Positions 35,498-47,300 of a stretch of DNA of 64,000 nt are shown here, in pieces. Under the pieces are notes generated by a model. That model searched no databases. It was not told where the DNA came from and worked only from the letters and a program-made list of their open reading frames with translations. Location: contig NC_057766.1 in the NCBI RefSeq assembly GCF_010389155.1, forward strand, positions 32,931,516-32,995,515, read 5' to 3'. The stretch is from Erigeron canadensis. Lineage: Eukaryota; Streptophyta; Magnoliopsida; Asterales; Asteraceae. A program made the translations under genes and the position numbers. Position 1 is the stretch's first letter. The number at the start of each line of letters is the position of its first letter.

Positions 35498-35786
35498 GGG
35501 ATTAGTATCCTCAAATGTAACAAACTTTGAACGAATGTCTATAGTGGGAAATAACTAAAGTCGTGTGTATTGTATATAAACAACTCGAAATTATGTTAAT
35601 TGTATGTAAGAAAACATACGTGGCAACCATATATAGCTGCCACTTGTTAGATTTTGATTGACTGAATACATTTTCTTACATACAATAAACATAATTTCGA
35701 GTAGTTTACATACAATACATACGACTTTAGTTATTTTAACTATAGACATTCGTCCAAAGTTTGTTACATTCCACGATACTTATCCC
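35498..35786. mobile_element. Mutator-like MITE, 289 bp, perfect 9-bp target duplication
   Basis: The ends GGGATTAGTATC and GATACTTATCCC are inverted repeats, and the arms stay complementary for about 125 bp each (TGTAACAAACTTTG...; ATTGTATGTAAGAAAA). Perfect direct repeats TTAATTTTT lie at 35489-35497 and 35787-35795. A 9-bp duplication and long terminal inverted repeats are the signature of Mutator-like elements. It has no coding frame. Confidence 0.9.
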
Positions 35787-35795
35787 TTAATTTTT

Positions 35796-36617
35796 CTACA
35801 TGTTATCATCTTATGGTTAAGATAATTTTCATGTCTATGAGTTCGGTTGATTTATCATTATTTTTTATATATACTTTGAGTTGTTGTTTCTATGTGATAT
35901 GCTTTTGTACGTAATATATGTGTATCAACCTAAAACACGTTGTAAATTTTATGTAACGCTATTATATCTTGGGGTAACGCCCGGGGTATAACAACCAGTT
36001 ATGATTAAAGATAGACTTATTATTATTATTTGTAAGTGAATGAATATTGAGAGGCATTATTATTCATTAATGAATGAGAAATAATTATAACATTTGTTAA
36101 TTATTTTATAGTTTTACTAATATCGTTTATAACTTTCGTTAAATTTTAAGTTTAGGATCTACTTTGTGATATTTTAGTATAAAAGAAAGGTTTAGAACGA
36201 ATTTAGTATGAAGATATTGTTATATACCAGAGCAAATGATTCTACCTATGCACTCCACTTTCATTTTGTATAACATAAAACCAATTGTTGTTTATGATCC
36301 AATTTACATTTACAAACATCACGCACGCTTTTATGTTATGTAAGTTGCATATTGCTAGTGATAGATTTCATTTCCCGTAAATGATAATAAGAGAATAAGT
36401 ATAGAGAAAATTGATTTTATATTATCTTATATGGTTTCGAGTTTCGACCCATTATCTCATATTTGAAGATGAAAAATACATATGTTTAGACCTCTATGTA
36501 TATACCAGTAAAAAAAAATAACGAAAACGAAGAAAATTAACTCATGTCATTCAATTGTATTGCTTATATATTTTATTTTTTAACAATTGAATCATGTTTT
36601 TTCATATATAATTGCAG
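35796..36617. other. AT-rich spacer
   Basis: No gene is visible. It contains a second copy of the dispersed TGAATGAATATTGAG...ATTCATTAATGAATG repeat (about 36,038-36,090). Confidence 0.5.
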
Positions 36618-37684
36618 TTATAATACAAATTAATTAAGTTATCATACCAATATCATATTTATAAGTTGGTTCTAAACAAGGTTCACTCAATTAGTTAAGG
36701 GAAAAGAATATGTGTATGTAACTTATCTTCAGCTACTATTGTAGGAAAGAAACTTTGTTTTGGTTCATTGTACGTAAGTTTGTCTCAAAAATGTACGAAT
36801 TGTGCAAGAAATCGGCCGGATACTAACGTGACACCATCAAACATCTGATACGTGGCCTAGTGACAGACCACCACATCATCATTTAGTAGATTATTTACAC
36901 GATTCGTTCAGTTTAGCCGGTTACTTACATACAATAAACCAAAATAAAGTTTTTTTCCTATAATAGTAGCTGAAGACAAGTTACCTACACACAGATTTTT
37001 AATTATAATAACATTATTACATATGTATAAGTGGGTAGCAAGGCTTATTCGAGGAACTTAACATAAAACGTGAATAAAGAAATAACTTAGTAATATACTA
37101 TAAAAATAAAAATAAAAATAGAAACTGAAATAGTTAGCCACTACATAACTGGGCCTAACAAACTTAAATTTGCTACCTGGTCCAATATTTGTCCAAACTG
37201 GGAACTTGGGAAGATAAACTTTTTTACATACATGGGCTTAAAGAATCTTTAATTAAGTGCGGGCCTAAGCCTTTTGTGAGTTTGTGACTGGAAATCTGGA
37301 TTCCGGAACCGGGAACTAATAGCCCTTTCTTTCTTTTTCTTATTTTCTCGTCTTCTTTTTCGTCAAAAGATAAAAAAAAAAAAGAAATATTGCAGATCCC
37401 GAGCAAAGCTGAATAAATCAAAGATACAAATCAAAGACAAGTAATAGCATGTTATGAAAGAGATATATGACAATACAGACCTCTAGAGTTGATTAGTAGG
37501 TAATTAGGTTTATTTCTTAAATAGTTATGCTTAACTTACTATTTTCAAGTTGAAAAAGGTGATGTATTTGGATTATATCTGTTTTTTTTTTCAAGACTAT
37601 GTGCCTTTGTCATTTATACGTCAACACTAAATAAGTGTTTTCCTTGGACTCATTTAAAAAATAATAAGCTAACATATGACATCT
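36618..37684. repeat. Segmental duplication, right copy
   Basis: This is homologous to 28056-31010 and lacks the Helitron, the 1.1-kb inverted element and the hAT-like MITE found there. It carries its own MITE at about 36,711-36,993. It lies about 6 kb upstream of ABCB19, matching the placement of the left copy beside the ABCB19 relic. The repeat pair contains no recognisable gene. Confidence 0.85.
36711..36993. mobile_element. MITE with long inverted ends, about 283 bp
   Basis: The left end TGTGTATGTAACTTATCTTC is the inverse of the right end GAAGACAAGTTACCTACACACA, and the complementarity continues for about 75 bp (CAGCTACTATTGTAGGAAA...). The left duplication copy has an uninterrupted junction (CAATTAATTGATTATAATAAC), so this is an insertion. 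I could not fix the target duplication, so the superfamily is open and boundaries are good to about 12 bp. Confidence 0.75.
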
Positions 37685-37738
37685 TCTCTTCTTTCACTTC
37701 TTGCACACCCGAACGACCATGTACCATTTTTGGAATTA

Positions 37739-37986
37739 CTAGCATTGTACCCGCGCGATGCGGCGGCGGTTTGGTCATGACGACGACTGGTCGTGGTGAC
37801 GGCGGTCGTGGTGGTGACGAACTATTGTTGGCGGTGGGTGTAAGTAATTGATGTAAAGATATAGTGGAGATATTTTAAAAGATAAGAGATTGATGATGTA
37901 AATTAATTAATTAAGGGTAAAATGGTAATTTTGCATCTAACACTTCTATGAGAGAGAAAGTAATAATTATTATAAGATAGTATAGA
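37739..37986 (-). mobile_element. Mini-Helitron, 248 bp
   Basis: Read on the minus strand it begins TCTATACTATCTTATAATAA after an A and ends CCGCATCGCGCGGGTACAATGCTAG before a T. The end has a CCGC...GCGG hairpin about 10 bases before CTAG. TC start, CTAG end, hairpin and A|T insertion all fit. The GC-rich 3' portion (GGCGGCGGT, GGTCGTGGTGACGG in plus sense) recurs in relatives at 41.2, 52.1 and 61.9 kb. Confidence 0.75.
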
Positions 37987-38068
37987 TAAAAGTAAATAAA
38001 ACATATGCTTACCTTTCATCTTGTGCGTCTCTTGCTTTCGAAACCCGAGGTACTTAGTGTGGTGAACA

Positions 38069-39887
38069 TTGTTGACACCCAATGCCAATTGTATGAACAA
38101 AAACCTTGTGTGCTCTTATGTTGGTGAGGCCATTGGCACCACCTCTTCTTTAGGATTGTTACTTGTGGCCTTTTTGGTTAACTGTCGAGAAGCGACGAGG
38201 TATGTGTGTATATATTGTATGTTTATGTTTATGTTCATGTGTGCCTGTTTAGCAAGTGACAACGAACTGAATATATATTGTTGATAGAGGTATGTCATAA
38301 CCGATAAAAAATAAAGAATTATTGTTAAAAGATATATGATATATTTGCTTTAACATCTTACTATTCCTATATTAATCACATTCTATCCATGTTAATTAAT
38401 TTTAGTTGTTACATGATATTTTACGAATTTAACCCATTAGCATCAAACCTAAATTATAGCTGGTGGTCAAACTTTCGAAAGCAAACTAAATAATATATTG
38501 TACACCTTTAACATGTAAAGTTGTTAACTGGTGTCTTTTTAAGTGGCAATTGAATTTTTTTTTGCATATATTAAATTAACGCTCAAATGCAATTGTTGCA
38601 AGCTCTTAATAAATGAATATGAACTATCAAGTCTTTTTTGTTTGTGGGCTACCAACAAAGTACGAAAATTGGGTGGGTCTAATAATTACGAACACCGGTT
38701 GTATGTAATTTGGTGCAAATTTGCCACATTTTTAGTCAACTAAAGAAAAGCAAAAAAGAGCATAGAAAGGGGATTTATTTTCCACACACAACTTGGGTCA
38801 CCCTTTTTAGAACCGGACCTTTATGGTTATGTCTACTTTAACCTATGGAATTTATGCATAAACAAATGCTACTTTGTGAGTTTTCCAAAATAAATTTAAA
38901 TATTACTCCAATTTTAATGATGATATGCTTTTAAATTAGTGATGTTTATTATTACAAACAATAAGGTAAAGATATGGGATAAGATGTAGCTTATTGGATT
39001 GATCTTTTATTTTATTAATAAACGAAGATACATATTGACACATAGTTAAACATTTGAAGGTGCCTTGGAACATGGAAAGCACACATTAAAGAGTAAAAAA
39101 GAGTAAGTTGGGCATCACCTTGATCATTAGTAGTTGCTTTAAACCAATAATAATCAATGGACAACTCCAAAGTCATCTTTTCAATTTCACTTTTACATTT
39201 TTTATATACATGTTCGGAAATATGCTTATTTAGATTAGAAAATTGTAAAATGTAGTTATGTTATCATTGAACCCATCACATATATATGATAACTTAGTAA
39301 AGTAAATGAATCCAAAGAAGTTATTTATGCAAACAAGAAGATATTAATTGGATTAAAAAAAACCCAAGACGTTGATATGGAATACATAGTGAAAATAAAA
39401 TATAATCTTAAAAGAGTAATTCTAGAGTTACACACTTTTTACAAACTCAACTTCCACCAATTAAACCACCTTTATGTATTCTCTATCTTTTTTCTATCTT
39501 TTGTTTCATTGGACTACCTCACATGGCACCTATGTTTGTAACAATTAGTTTGTAATTTGTTTGTCATCCTAGCATAGCTCAATTTTAAAAGCCTATACTT
39601 GTACTCTCCATTTGGTTATTATTGTTTTTGTACAGGTTTATTCAAATAATAATTGCAGATTTGCAGTTCATGGTTTGGTGAAAAGGGGTCCATGGGCTGA
39701 AGAGAGTCCATATGATGAAAATTGGTACCGAATGGTCCTGGCCCATAATTCAGACATACGGATGTCCACGTCACTTTGTGTAACGTGGTGGTTGTTTCGC
39801 ATGAGGTTTATTGTACTCGGTACGACATTGTTTGTTTCGTCATTTTGCTTTAAATCATTAGAGTTTTGCATACTTCTTAAAAAGTAG
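38069..39887 (+). pseudogene. Two exon-like open frames of an unrecognised gene (relic?)
   Basis: The first frame (about 38,069-38,201) reads VGEAIGTTSSLGLLLVAFLV, a hydrophobic segment, then NCREATR before a GTATGT donor-like site. The second (about 39,633-39,887) follows TTTTTGTACAG and reads VHGLVKRGPWAEESPYDENW and onward. Both have better codon character than their surroundings. I cannot name the protein, there is no clear start, and I see no further exons. It could be a decayed gene or two unrelated open frames. Confidence 0.25.
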
Positions 39888-39889
39888 GC

Positions 39890-41206
39890 ATTGTTATTGA
39901 TGTGCCAACAAAATAGTTAAGCCCACATCCAAACAAATATCATATTTCTTTTGAATTTAATGAGTATAGATTCTTTAATACAAGTATTACATGTTTTTGT
40001 AAAGCGAAACAATTCATGTAAATGTATGTCACACTAATTAACTTAACCTGGCAAGTCAAGGATATGATGTATTCGAGGCAAACGAAAAGCCAAAAGAAAT
40101 AACAAGAAAGTTAGAAGCACAAAGTATTTGTTTACATCCCGAGTGGTACACCTTTGTGTGAGGTGATACTCTCCTCCACGCCGGGCATCTCGGCACGATG
40201 CGTTGAGGTACGTGTCAACGCGATGCTAGACGTGAATGGATCAAGATGATGATGATCGTCGTGTTGAGGAGACGAGCAGTTTTATACATTTATTGTTGTT
40301 ATTTTAATTTTAGGGTATAGGTATTTATTAATGGTGTTTATTATTTAATATATCGCGTTTTTATTTACTGATCTATTATAAAACGTTGGGCTCCAGTTTC
40401 GCTGTGATAAGTTAACGATAATTAGTGTAGTAGTCATGAGACTAGACTATGAGTCTATGATATTGATATAATAATACATTTTGGAATGTAATAAATTAAG
40501 GATGTTCTAACATATGTGAAACAAGTTATTTGACCCCGGGCGTTGTACCGGGATCAATGCTGTGTCATGTAAACATACATACAACATTATTTAAAAGTTT
40601 GGACACTTCAAGTTTACTATAAGGGGTAGAAACTAAAAAAATAGGTGGCCAAAAGCAATAGTTTGATGGTAAAAGTTAAATGTCTTAAAATAAGATATAG
40701 AAAGTAAAAAAAAAAATAAAAAAATTGATGATTAAATTTAAAATCCACAGTTAATTGATAAAAATTAAAAACTTTAAAAGTAAATTATACTTAAGTTTGT
40801 AAACAAAAAGTTATACTAAAGTTAAAAATCCAAAAGTTAAATAGTTTACAAAAAGTTCGACTAAGTTTGAATAAAAAAAAGTTTGACTAAAGTTAACAAT
40901 TTAATAATTAAGTAGTTTACAAAAAATTAGATTAAAGTTAAAAGGCCAAAAATTAAATGTTAAAAATAAGAAATTCTAATCGTATACAATTGAAAAAAAA
41001 AAGAAAAAAAAATAACAAAATAACTGACGTCAGCAAGCTACTGTAGCTTTTACTACTTAAATTGTTAGGTAGTAATAATGGATAAATTAATCATATATTT
41101 ATCTTTCTTATTCCATAACATGAGTTTTGTAATAAACCTTTCAACAAGCATAACTGTATAAGCTAGTGCTTCATATTTTCAGTTAATTCTTCATAAAAAT
41201 ATACAA
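39890..41206. other. Spacer with degenerate repeats
   Basis: No gene is visible. A less AT-rich stretch at 40,140-40,280 contains a GAGGTGATACTCTCC phrase and no sustained frame. From 40,660 to 40,970 variants of AAAGTTAAAAATCCAAAAGT and TAGTTTACAAAAAGTT alternate, as in a decayed tandem array. Confidence 0.5.
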
Positions 41207-41400
41207 GTACAGTACCCGTACAATGCGGCGACGATGATGGTCGTGTGATGATGGCGACGGATGATGATGGTAGTGGCAGTGTCAATTGGTGTAAATAATT
41301 GATGTAGAGGTGTTTGATTTAAAAAATTTAGTAGAGATATTTTATAATATAAAAGATTAATGGTGTAATTTAATATTAAGGTTTGTAGTGATTTAATTCA
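41207..41400 (-). mobile_element. Degenerate mini-Helitron relative
   Basis: In plus sense the stretch AGTACCCGTACAATGCGGCGACG, then GATGATGG-rich DNA, then TGTAAATAATTGATGTAGAGG and GAGATATTTTATAATATAAAAG parallels the 37.7-kb mini-Helitron block for block. The CTAG terminus is lost, so only an approximate span is given. Confidence 0.5.
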
Positions 41401-43000
41401 TTAAGTTTAGTTTGGTTAATTCGTATATCCTATTTTTTTCTAAACTTTAATACATTTTTTCTAGTTTTCCTCCTTCATCCCCATTTAATAATAAACTGCT
41501 TTAAACTTTAAACTAACGAGTTAACATTTTTTAACTTTAAATTTCAGCTTTTAAGGTTAATGTGGGAACCCTTTAGTATCAAGCTTGTGGTTCCATGTAA
41601 AAAATGATCATTTTTTTCAAAATTATAATATCAATTTGGTATCGAGAACCTGTGTGAATTTTAAATGGGATTGGGACAGGTGTCCATTGTAATTGTTTTT
41701 GGGATTAAGATCGAGGGTAGCGGGAAAATACCGAGGAAACCAGAAAATACTGGTAGCGGCCGATTTTGTACCAACACCAGGTCATATGGATGGGGATCAA
41801 CACCAAGTCACGTGAATCTTCAGGGTTGGTGTTGTTAGTATCAAGACCGGTATGGAACAGTATCAATCCCACGCTCATTTTTAATTTTGAATTTATAATA
41901 AATATTTTGTGATGGCTGTAAGAAACTAGACGAAGACTCGAGCGATACGACAACGATGGTGCTAGCATCACCGTGATGATTATGGCGATTAGTGTTAGTG
42001 GTTAGTAGTGTAGGTTATCGATGTAAAAAAGTAATGTAGTTATTTTATGAATTTAATGATACATATTGTAAAATAAATTCATTAAGAATATAACGAGTAT
42101 TCAATAGGTTCATGAATAATGTAAGTTATTTGTAAAAGTATTTTGAGTAATTTAAAGGTAGAAAAAATAAAAGAAAGAAGTTTAATGTATATAGTCTTTA
42201 AGATTCATACGAAATTATGCACTTGTTTTTTTTTATTTTTAAAAAGAAAGACACCGATGCCAGAAGAGAAATGGGTCAATGTGATGAGTTAGTATGGTTG
42301 TACATTAGTACCCACTTCACAAAATAACAGTAAAAGTGTAAAATCAATTTACTCATGTATTAAAATTTAAAATAAGAGTCGGCTAGTTAGAAAATCTCTT
42401 TATTTTTAATGATAAATGTGAAGGTTGGATCTATATTTCTTACAAAATAGCATCGTTAAACTTAAATTTTATTATTCTCTCATAAAAATCTGAGTTGGAT
42501 TAATCGAAAAAACACCTTACCTTTAAAAGTAGGAGTCAAGGTTCGATGAAATGCATATCTATTTTATTTTTTCCCCTTTTAAGTTTTAAATATTAGAGTT
42601 GGATTAGTAGAAAAAATCTTTTACTTTTAAAATTAGGGATGGAAATCCTTTACGTTAAAAATAACTTAACAGGTAAAATTAAAGATATTTTAACTTTTGA
42701 ATTAAAATCAAAGGTTAAGATTGAAATTTTTTAATTTTGACATTTGATTTTAATTAAATGATCAAGATTAATCTAACTTACTCCTTAATTAATCAATTTC
42801 AGGAATCTACGTTTTAAAATGGAAAGTGATTAATCCTTTTAAAAATTTTCTTAAAACTTTCAAATATATGTATATCTCACTTGTTGTCTTTCTTAATTCC
42901 AACTTGGTTTTGTCACATATCATAATTATATAGTTATAAGAATTTTTAAGATAATATTAGATGAGAAAGTTTGATGGCCGGTAATTCTATACTTCTATTA
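41401..43000. other. AT-rich spacer
   Basis: No gene is visible. A further possible mini-Helitron 3' fragment lies at about 41,930-42,060 (GATACGACAACGATGGTG, then TATCGATGTAAAAAAG). The stretch 42,370-42,790 repeats GAGTTGGATTA/AAAACACCTTACC-like words. Confidence 0.45.
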
Positions 43001-43380
43001 GGGGTAAGGGTATAGTGCCACAAATTGACTATTTGGCAAGTTTTGACTCTTTTATAGTCAATTATACGTTGCCACGTGTACTTGCCAATTTTTACTAAAA
43101 AATAGGTATAAGTGATGGTACAATAGCCAAAGACTTGCCAATTTGACAATTCTTGTTTTCCATGTTCTACCAATTTTTAGATTTATTTTTATTAAAAAAA
43201 TGCACTCTCTTTCATGTAATCATGCTCCTCATGCTTCCAACGTCTATTTCGATCAGCAATATTTGGCTGATTTCACTTGACGATGCTTGTCGCCAAAAAG
43301 AGCCGATGGAGGGGTGTCGTGGAGACGACACGCCGCTACTTGCCGATTGATTTTGCCGATAAAATTTGCCGACTCCCCAC
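43001..43380. mobile_element. Possible MITE next to the ABCB19 promoter
   Basis: The left end GGGGTAAGGGTATAGTGCCACAAATT and the inverse of the right end (AATTTGCCGACTCCCC) share GGGG, a GC-rich core and CAAATT. TTGCCAATTT and TTGCCGA words recur inside. The match is imperfect and no clean target duplication is visible, so this is only a candidate. If real, it ends about 10 bp upstream of the TATA box. Confidence 0.3.
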
Positions 43381-43388
43381 TTGCTTCT

Positions 43389-43394
43389 TATAAA
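43389..43394 (+). promoter_or_regulatory. Putative TATA box of ABCB19
   Basis: TATAAA lies about 265 bp upstream of the ATG, in front of a CT- and CACA-rich leader typical of plant 5' UTRs. A second candidate, TATATATG, lies at 43,414-43,421. Which is used cannot be decided from sequence. Confidence 0.4.
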
Positions 43395-43586
43395 CGGTCT
43401 CCATAACTCTCTTTTATATATGACCATAACCTCTCCCTCTCTCTTGAATTAGTTTGACCACAACTTCACTCTCACAAACTCACACACCTCTCTTTCACTC
43501 ATGGCCTTCAATCCATCCTTCACATTCTTCTCATCATTTCACTTATAAAACACACACATATATATATACATACATAAACAATCTCC

Positions 43587-43616
43587 ACACACACACACAC
43601 ACACACACTCACACAC
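43587..43616. repeat. (CA)n microsatellite in the ABCB19 5' UTR
   Basis: A run of CA units with one CTCA interruption sits about 45-70 bp before the start codon, within the presumed leader. A TATA/CATA tract precedes it. Confidence 0.85.
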
Positions 43617-43657
43617 CTGGTTTCATTCAATCCAATTACCAACTGACTAAATAAAAA

Positions 43658-44349
43658 ATGTCCGAAACAACAAAGCAGGCAATGCCAGCAGCAGCTGAAA
43701 AGAAAAAAGAACAAAGTCTACCTTTCTACCAATTGTTTTCATTTGCAGATAAATACGATTACATTCTCATGATCTTTGGTAGCATTGGTGCCATTATTCA
43801 TGGATCTTCCATGCCTTTTTTCTTCCTTTTGTTCGGTCAAATGGTCAACGGTTTCGGTAAAAACCAGTCTGATTTAATCACCATGACTCATGAAGTCTCC
43901 AAGGTAAGATATTCATCATTACTTATATATAAGTTACATATATAAAATATATTTTTACATAAAATGTTTTAATTCAGCTAATTATAGTTGATTTAGATCT
44001 TAAAATATAAAATATTAATAATTTGTGGGTTTTTTTGTTGTTTTGAATGAATAAATGCAGTATGCTCTGTATTTCGTATATCTGGGGCTAGTAGTGTGTG
44101 TATCATCATATGCAGGTGAGCATGATCCGTTTTTGTCTCTCAGATTATTTATTTCTACTTTATCATTTCAATTATTTTCTTTATTTCTCTTCATATATTA
44201 AAAAAACCATTATTTATTTAATTACAGTATTTATTCTATTATTTATACAAGTCAGTTCAGTCACTACAGATCAAGTGCACGTGCCTACTATACTTTTCAT
44301 TAATCTATTAATATTCTAATTTAATGCTCAAACACATATATCACTATCG

Positions 44350-44381
<32 letters not shown>

Positions 44382-47300
44382 CGTATTTATTTAAACTAAT
44401 AACTAATTAATTAATTAAATCTATTTATTTAATCAGTTTTATGTTTTAAAAATGTACAGAAATTGGGTGTTGGATGTATACTGGTGAAAGACAAGTGAGC
44501 ACATTGAGAAAAAAGTATTTAGAAGCAGTTTTGAAACAAGATGTTGGGTTTTACGACACTGATGCAAGAACAGGAGATATTGTTTTTGGTATTTCAACCG
44601 ATACTCTTCTTGTTCAAGACGCCATTAGTGAAAAGGTTAGTCGTAAACTTTTTGCATGATTTTTATGTACATAGAGACTATAATTTTTATGTACAACATT
44701 TTTTACGTGACCAAAAGTTGTAGTTTTTTACTTTTTAAGACAGTTAAAAAATAAGTGCATGTTAGCATATGTATACATATGTGGTGCATGTTAGCATATG
44801 TGTGTGCTAACTTGCGCTAGTCAAAGAGCATCTTTGAAGATTGCTTTGTCTGGTCCTGGAAATGTTTGAGTTACAATCTAGTTAGGTTTTAAATTTTTGG
44901 TTCAAACATAAATGCTAACTTTGTGTATACACATTTTTAGGTGGGGAACTTTATACATTATCTTTCAACATTTTTGGCTGGATTGGTTGTTGGATTTGTA
45001 TCAGCTTGGAAGTTAGCTCTTTTAAGCATTGCAGTTATTCCGGGTATTGCATTTGCTGGTGGGTTGTACGCGTATACTCTAACGGGTCTCACGTCCAAGA
45101 GCCGCGAATCCTATGCCAATGCTGGCATTATTGCCGAAGAGGTTAGCTTTTGGCTTAGAACTGATATGTAACTTTTGAGTAACTTTTGACATAAGTTTCA
45201 TGCCAAGTTGTGTAGTCAATTATTAATTTGGTGGGTACTAGTGATACTGAAGTACATCACATTCTTTGTTGACCCACCAAAGGTGGTAAAAAATCTATTA
45301 ATAAGTAGCATGCGTTACAATAATAAACACTTTACCTCTCATGGTCCTAACTTTTACCCCTGTACTTTTGGGTTATGTTTCCTTGGTGTGTTAACTAATG
45401 ATGAAGTTTGAAATTTTTCAATCAACTATTTATAGAGTATAATCAATGATAATTAGGTAAAATAACTCTACTTGACTGTAAGTCACTATAACTATTTGTG
45501 TAATTACTGAGATGGGAGTAAGAAAGTATCTTAATGTGAGATATAAGTATGTTTTATGTTTGTTTATGCCACCTATTAAAGTTGTTATGTATTAACAGGC
45601 TATTGCACAAGTTAGGACTGTGTACTCGTATGTTGGCGAGACTAAGGCCCTTAACTCGTATTCAGATGCTATCCAACATACCCTCAAGCTCGGTTACAAG
45701 GCCGGAATGGCTAAGGGTTTGGGGCTGGGATGTACTTATGGAATTGCTTGCATGTCTTGGGCACTTGTTTTCTGGTATGCGGGTGTATTTATTAGGAATG
45801 GGCAGACTGATGGTGGAAAGGCATTTACCGCCATTTTCTCTGCCATTGTTGGTGGCATGTAAGATTCCGACATTATACAATATTGTTGCTCTCTTGTTTA
45901 GCAAACCAAATAAAGTTTTCGGCTTTTAAGATTTATGTAAACGAGTTAATGATAACAGGAGTTTAGGTCAATCATTTTCAAATCTTGGAGCTTTTAGCAA
46001 AGGCAAATCAGCTGGATACAAGTTGCTAGAAATTATCAACCAAAAACCTACTATAACAACCAACTCTGTAGATGGCAAGTGCCTAACCGAGGTCAATGGA
46101 AATATTGAGTTTAAGGAAGTAACTTTCAGTTACCCATCAAGGCCAGATGTCATTATCTTCAGAGATTTCTCCATTGTCTTTGCGGCTGGAAAGACAGTTG
46201 CGGTGGTTGGTGGCAGTGGATCAGGGAAAAGCACTGTTATTTCGTTAATCGAGAGGTTTTATGATCCAAATCAAGGTGAATAACGTCATGTTTATGCATT
46301 TATAGTTACTTGATGCAAATTGTTTCTTTCAACTAATATGAATGATTATGCAGGGCAAATACTCCTAGACAATGTGGACATCAAGACATTGCAACTTCGA
46401 TGGTTGCGTGATCAAATTGGTCTTGTGAACCAAGAACCTGCACTTTTTGCCACCACTATCCTTGAAAACATACTTTATGGAAAACCTGATGCAACTATGG
46501 CCGATGTGGAAGCTGCTACCTCTGCAGCCAATGCTCATAGCTTCATTACCCTGCTTCCTAATGGCTATAACACTCAGGTTTGTGTATATTCACAACCTTT
46601 GAAAGTTGAAATCATGAGTTATATCAAACTGAAGGTTAATGAGTTAAAAATTTCAGGTGGGGGAAAGAGGAGTTCAGCTATCTGGTGGTCAGAAACAAAG
46701 GATTGCAATTGCTAGAGCGATGTTAAAGGACCCAAAGATCCTACTTCTTGATGAGGCAACCAGTGCTCTTGACTCGGGTTCTGAGAGCATCGTGCAAGAA
46801 GCTCTTGATCGTCTAATGATTGGCAGGACAACTGTTGTGGTTGCACATCGGCTATCCACCATAAGAAACGTTGACTCGATAGCAGTCATTCAACAAGGAC
46901 AAGTTATTGAGACTGGGACCCATGAAGATCTAATTTCAAAACCTGGTGCCTATGCTTCCTTAATCAGGTTTCAAGAAATGGCAGGAAACCGAGATTTCTC
47001 CAATCCTTCAACCCACCGCACAAGGTCAACAAGACTGAGTCACTCATTGTCAACTAAGTCTCTTAGTCTAAGGTCTGGAAGCTTAAGAAACTTAAGCTAT
47101 CAGTACAGCACAGGCGCAGATGGTCGTATAGAAATGATCTCAAATGCTGAAACTGATAAGAAAAACCCGGCACCAAGTGGGTACTTTCTCCGTCTTTTGA
47201 AAATGAATGCTCCGGAATGGCCTTATTCAATCATGGGATCCGTAGGATCAATTCTTTCTGGATTTATCGGTCCAACATTCGCCATTGTAATGAGCAATAT

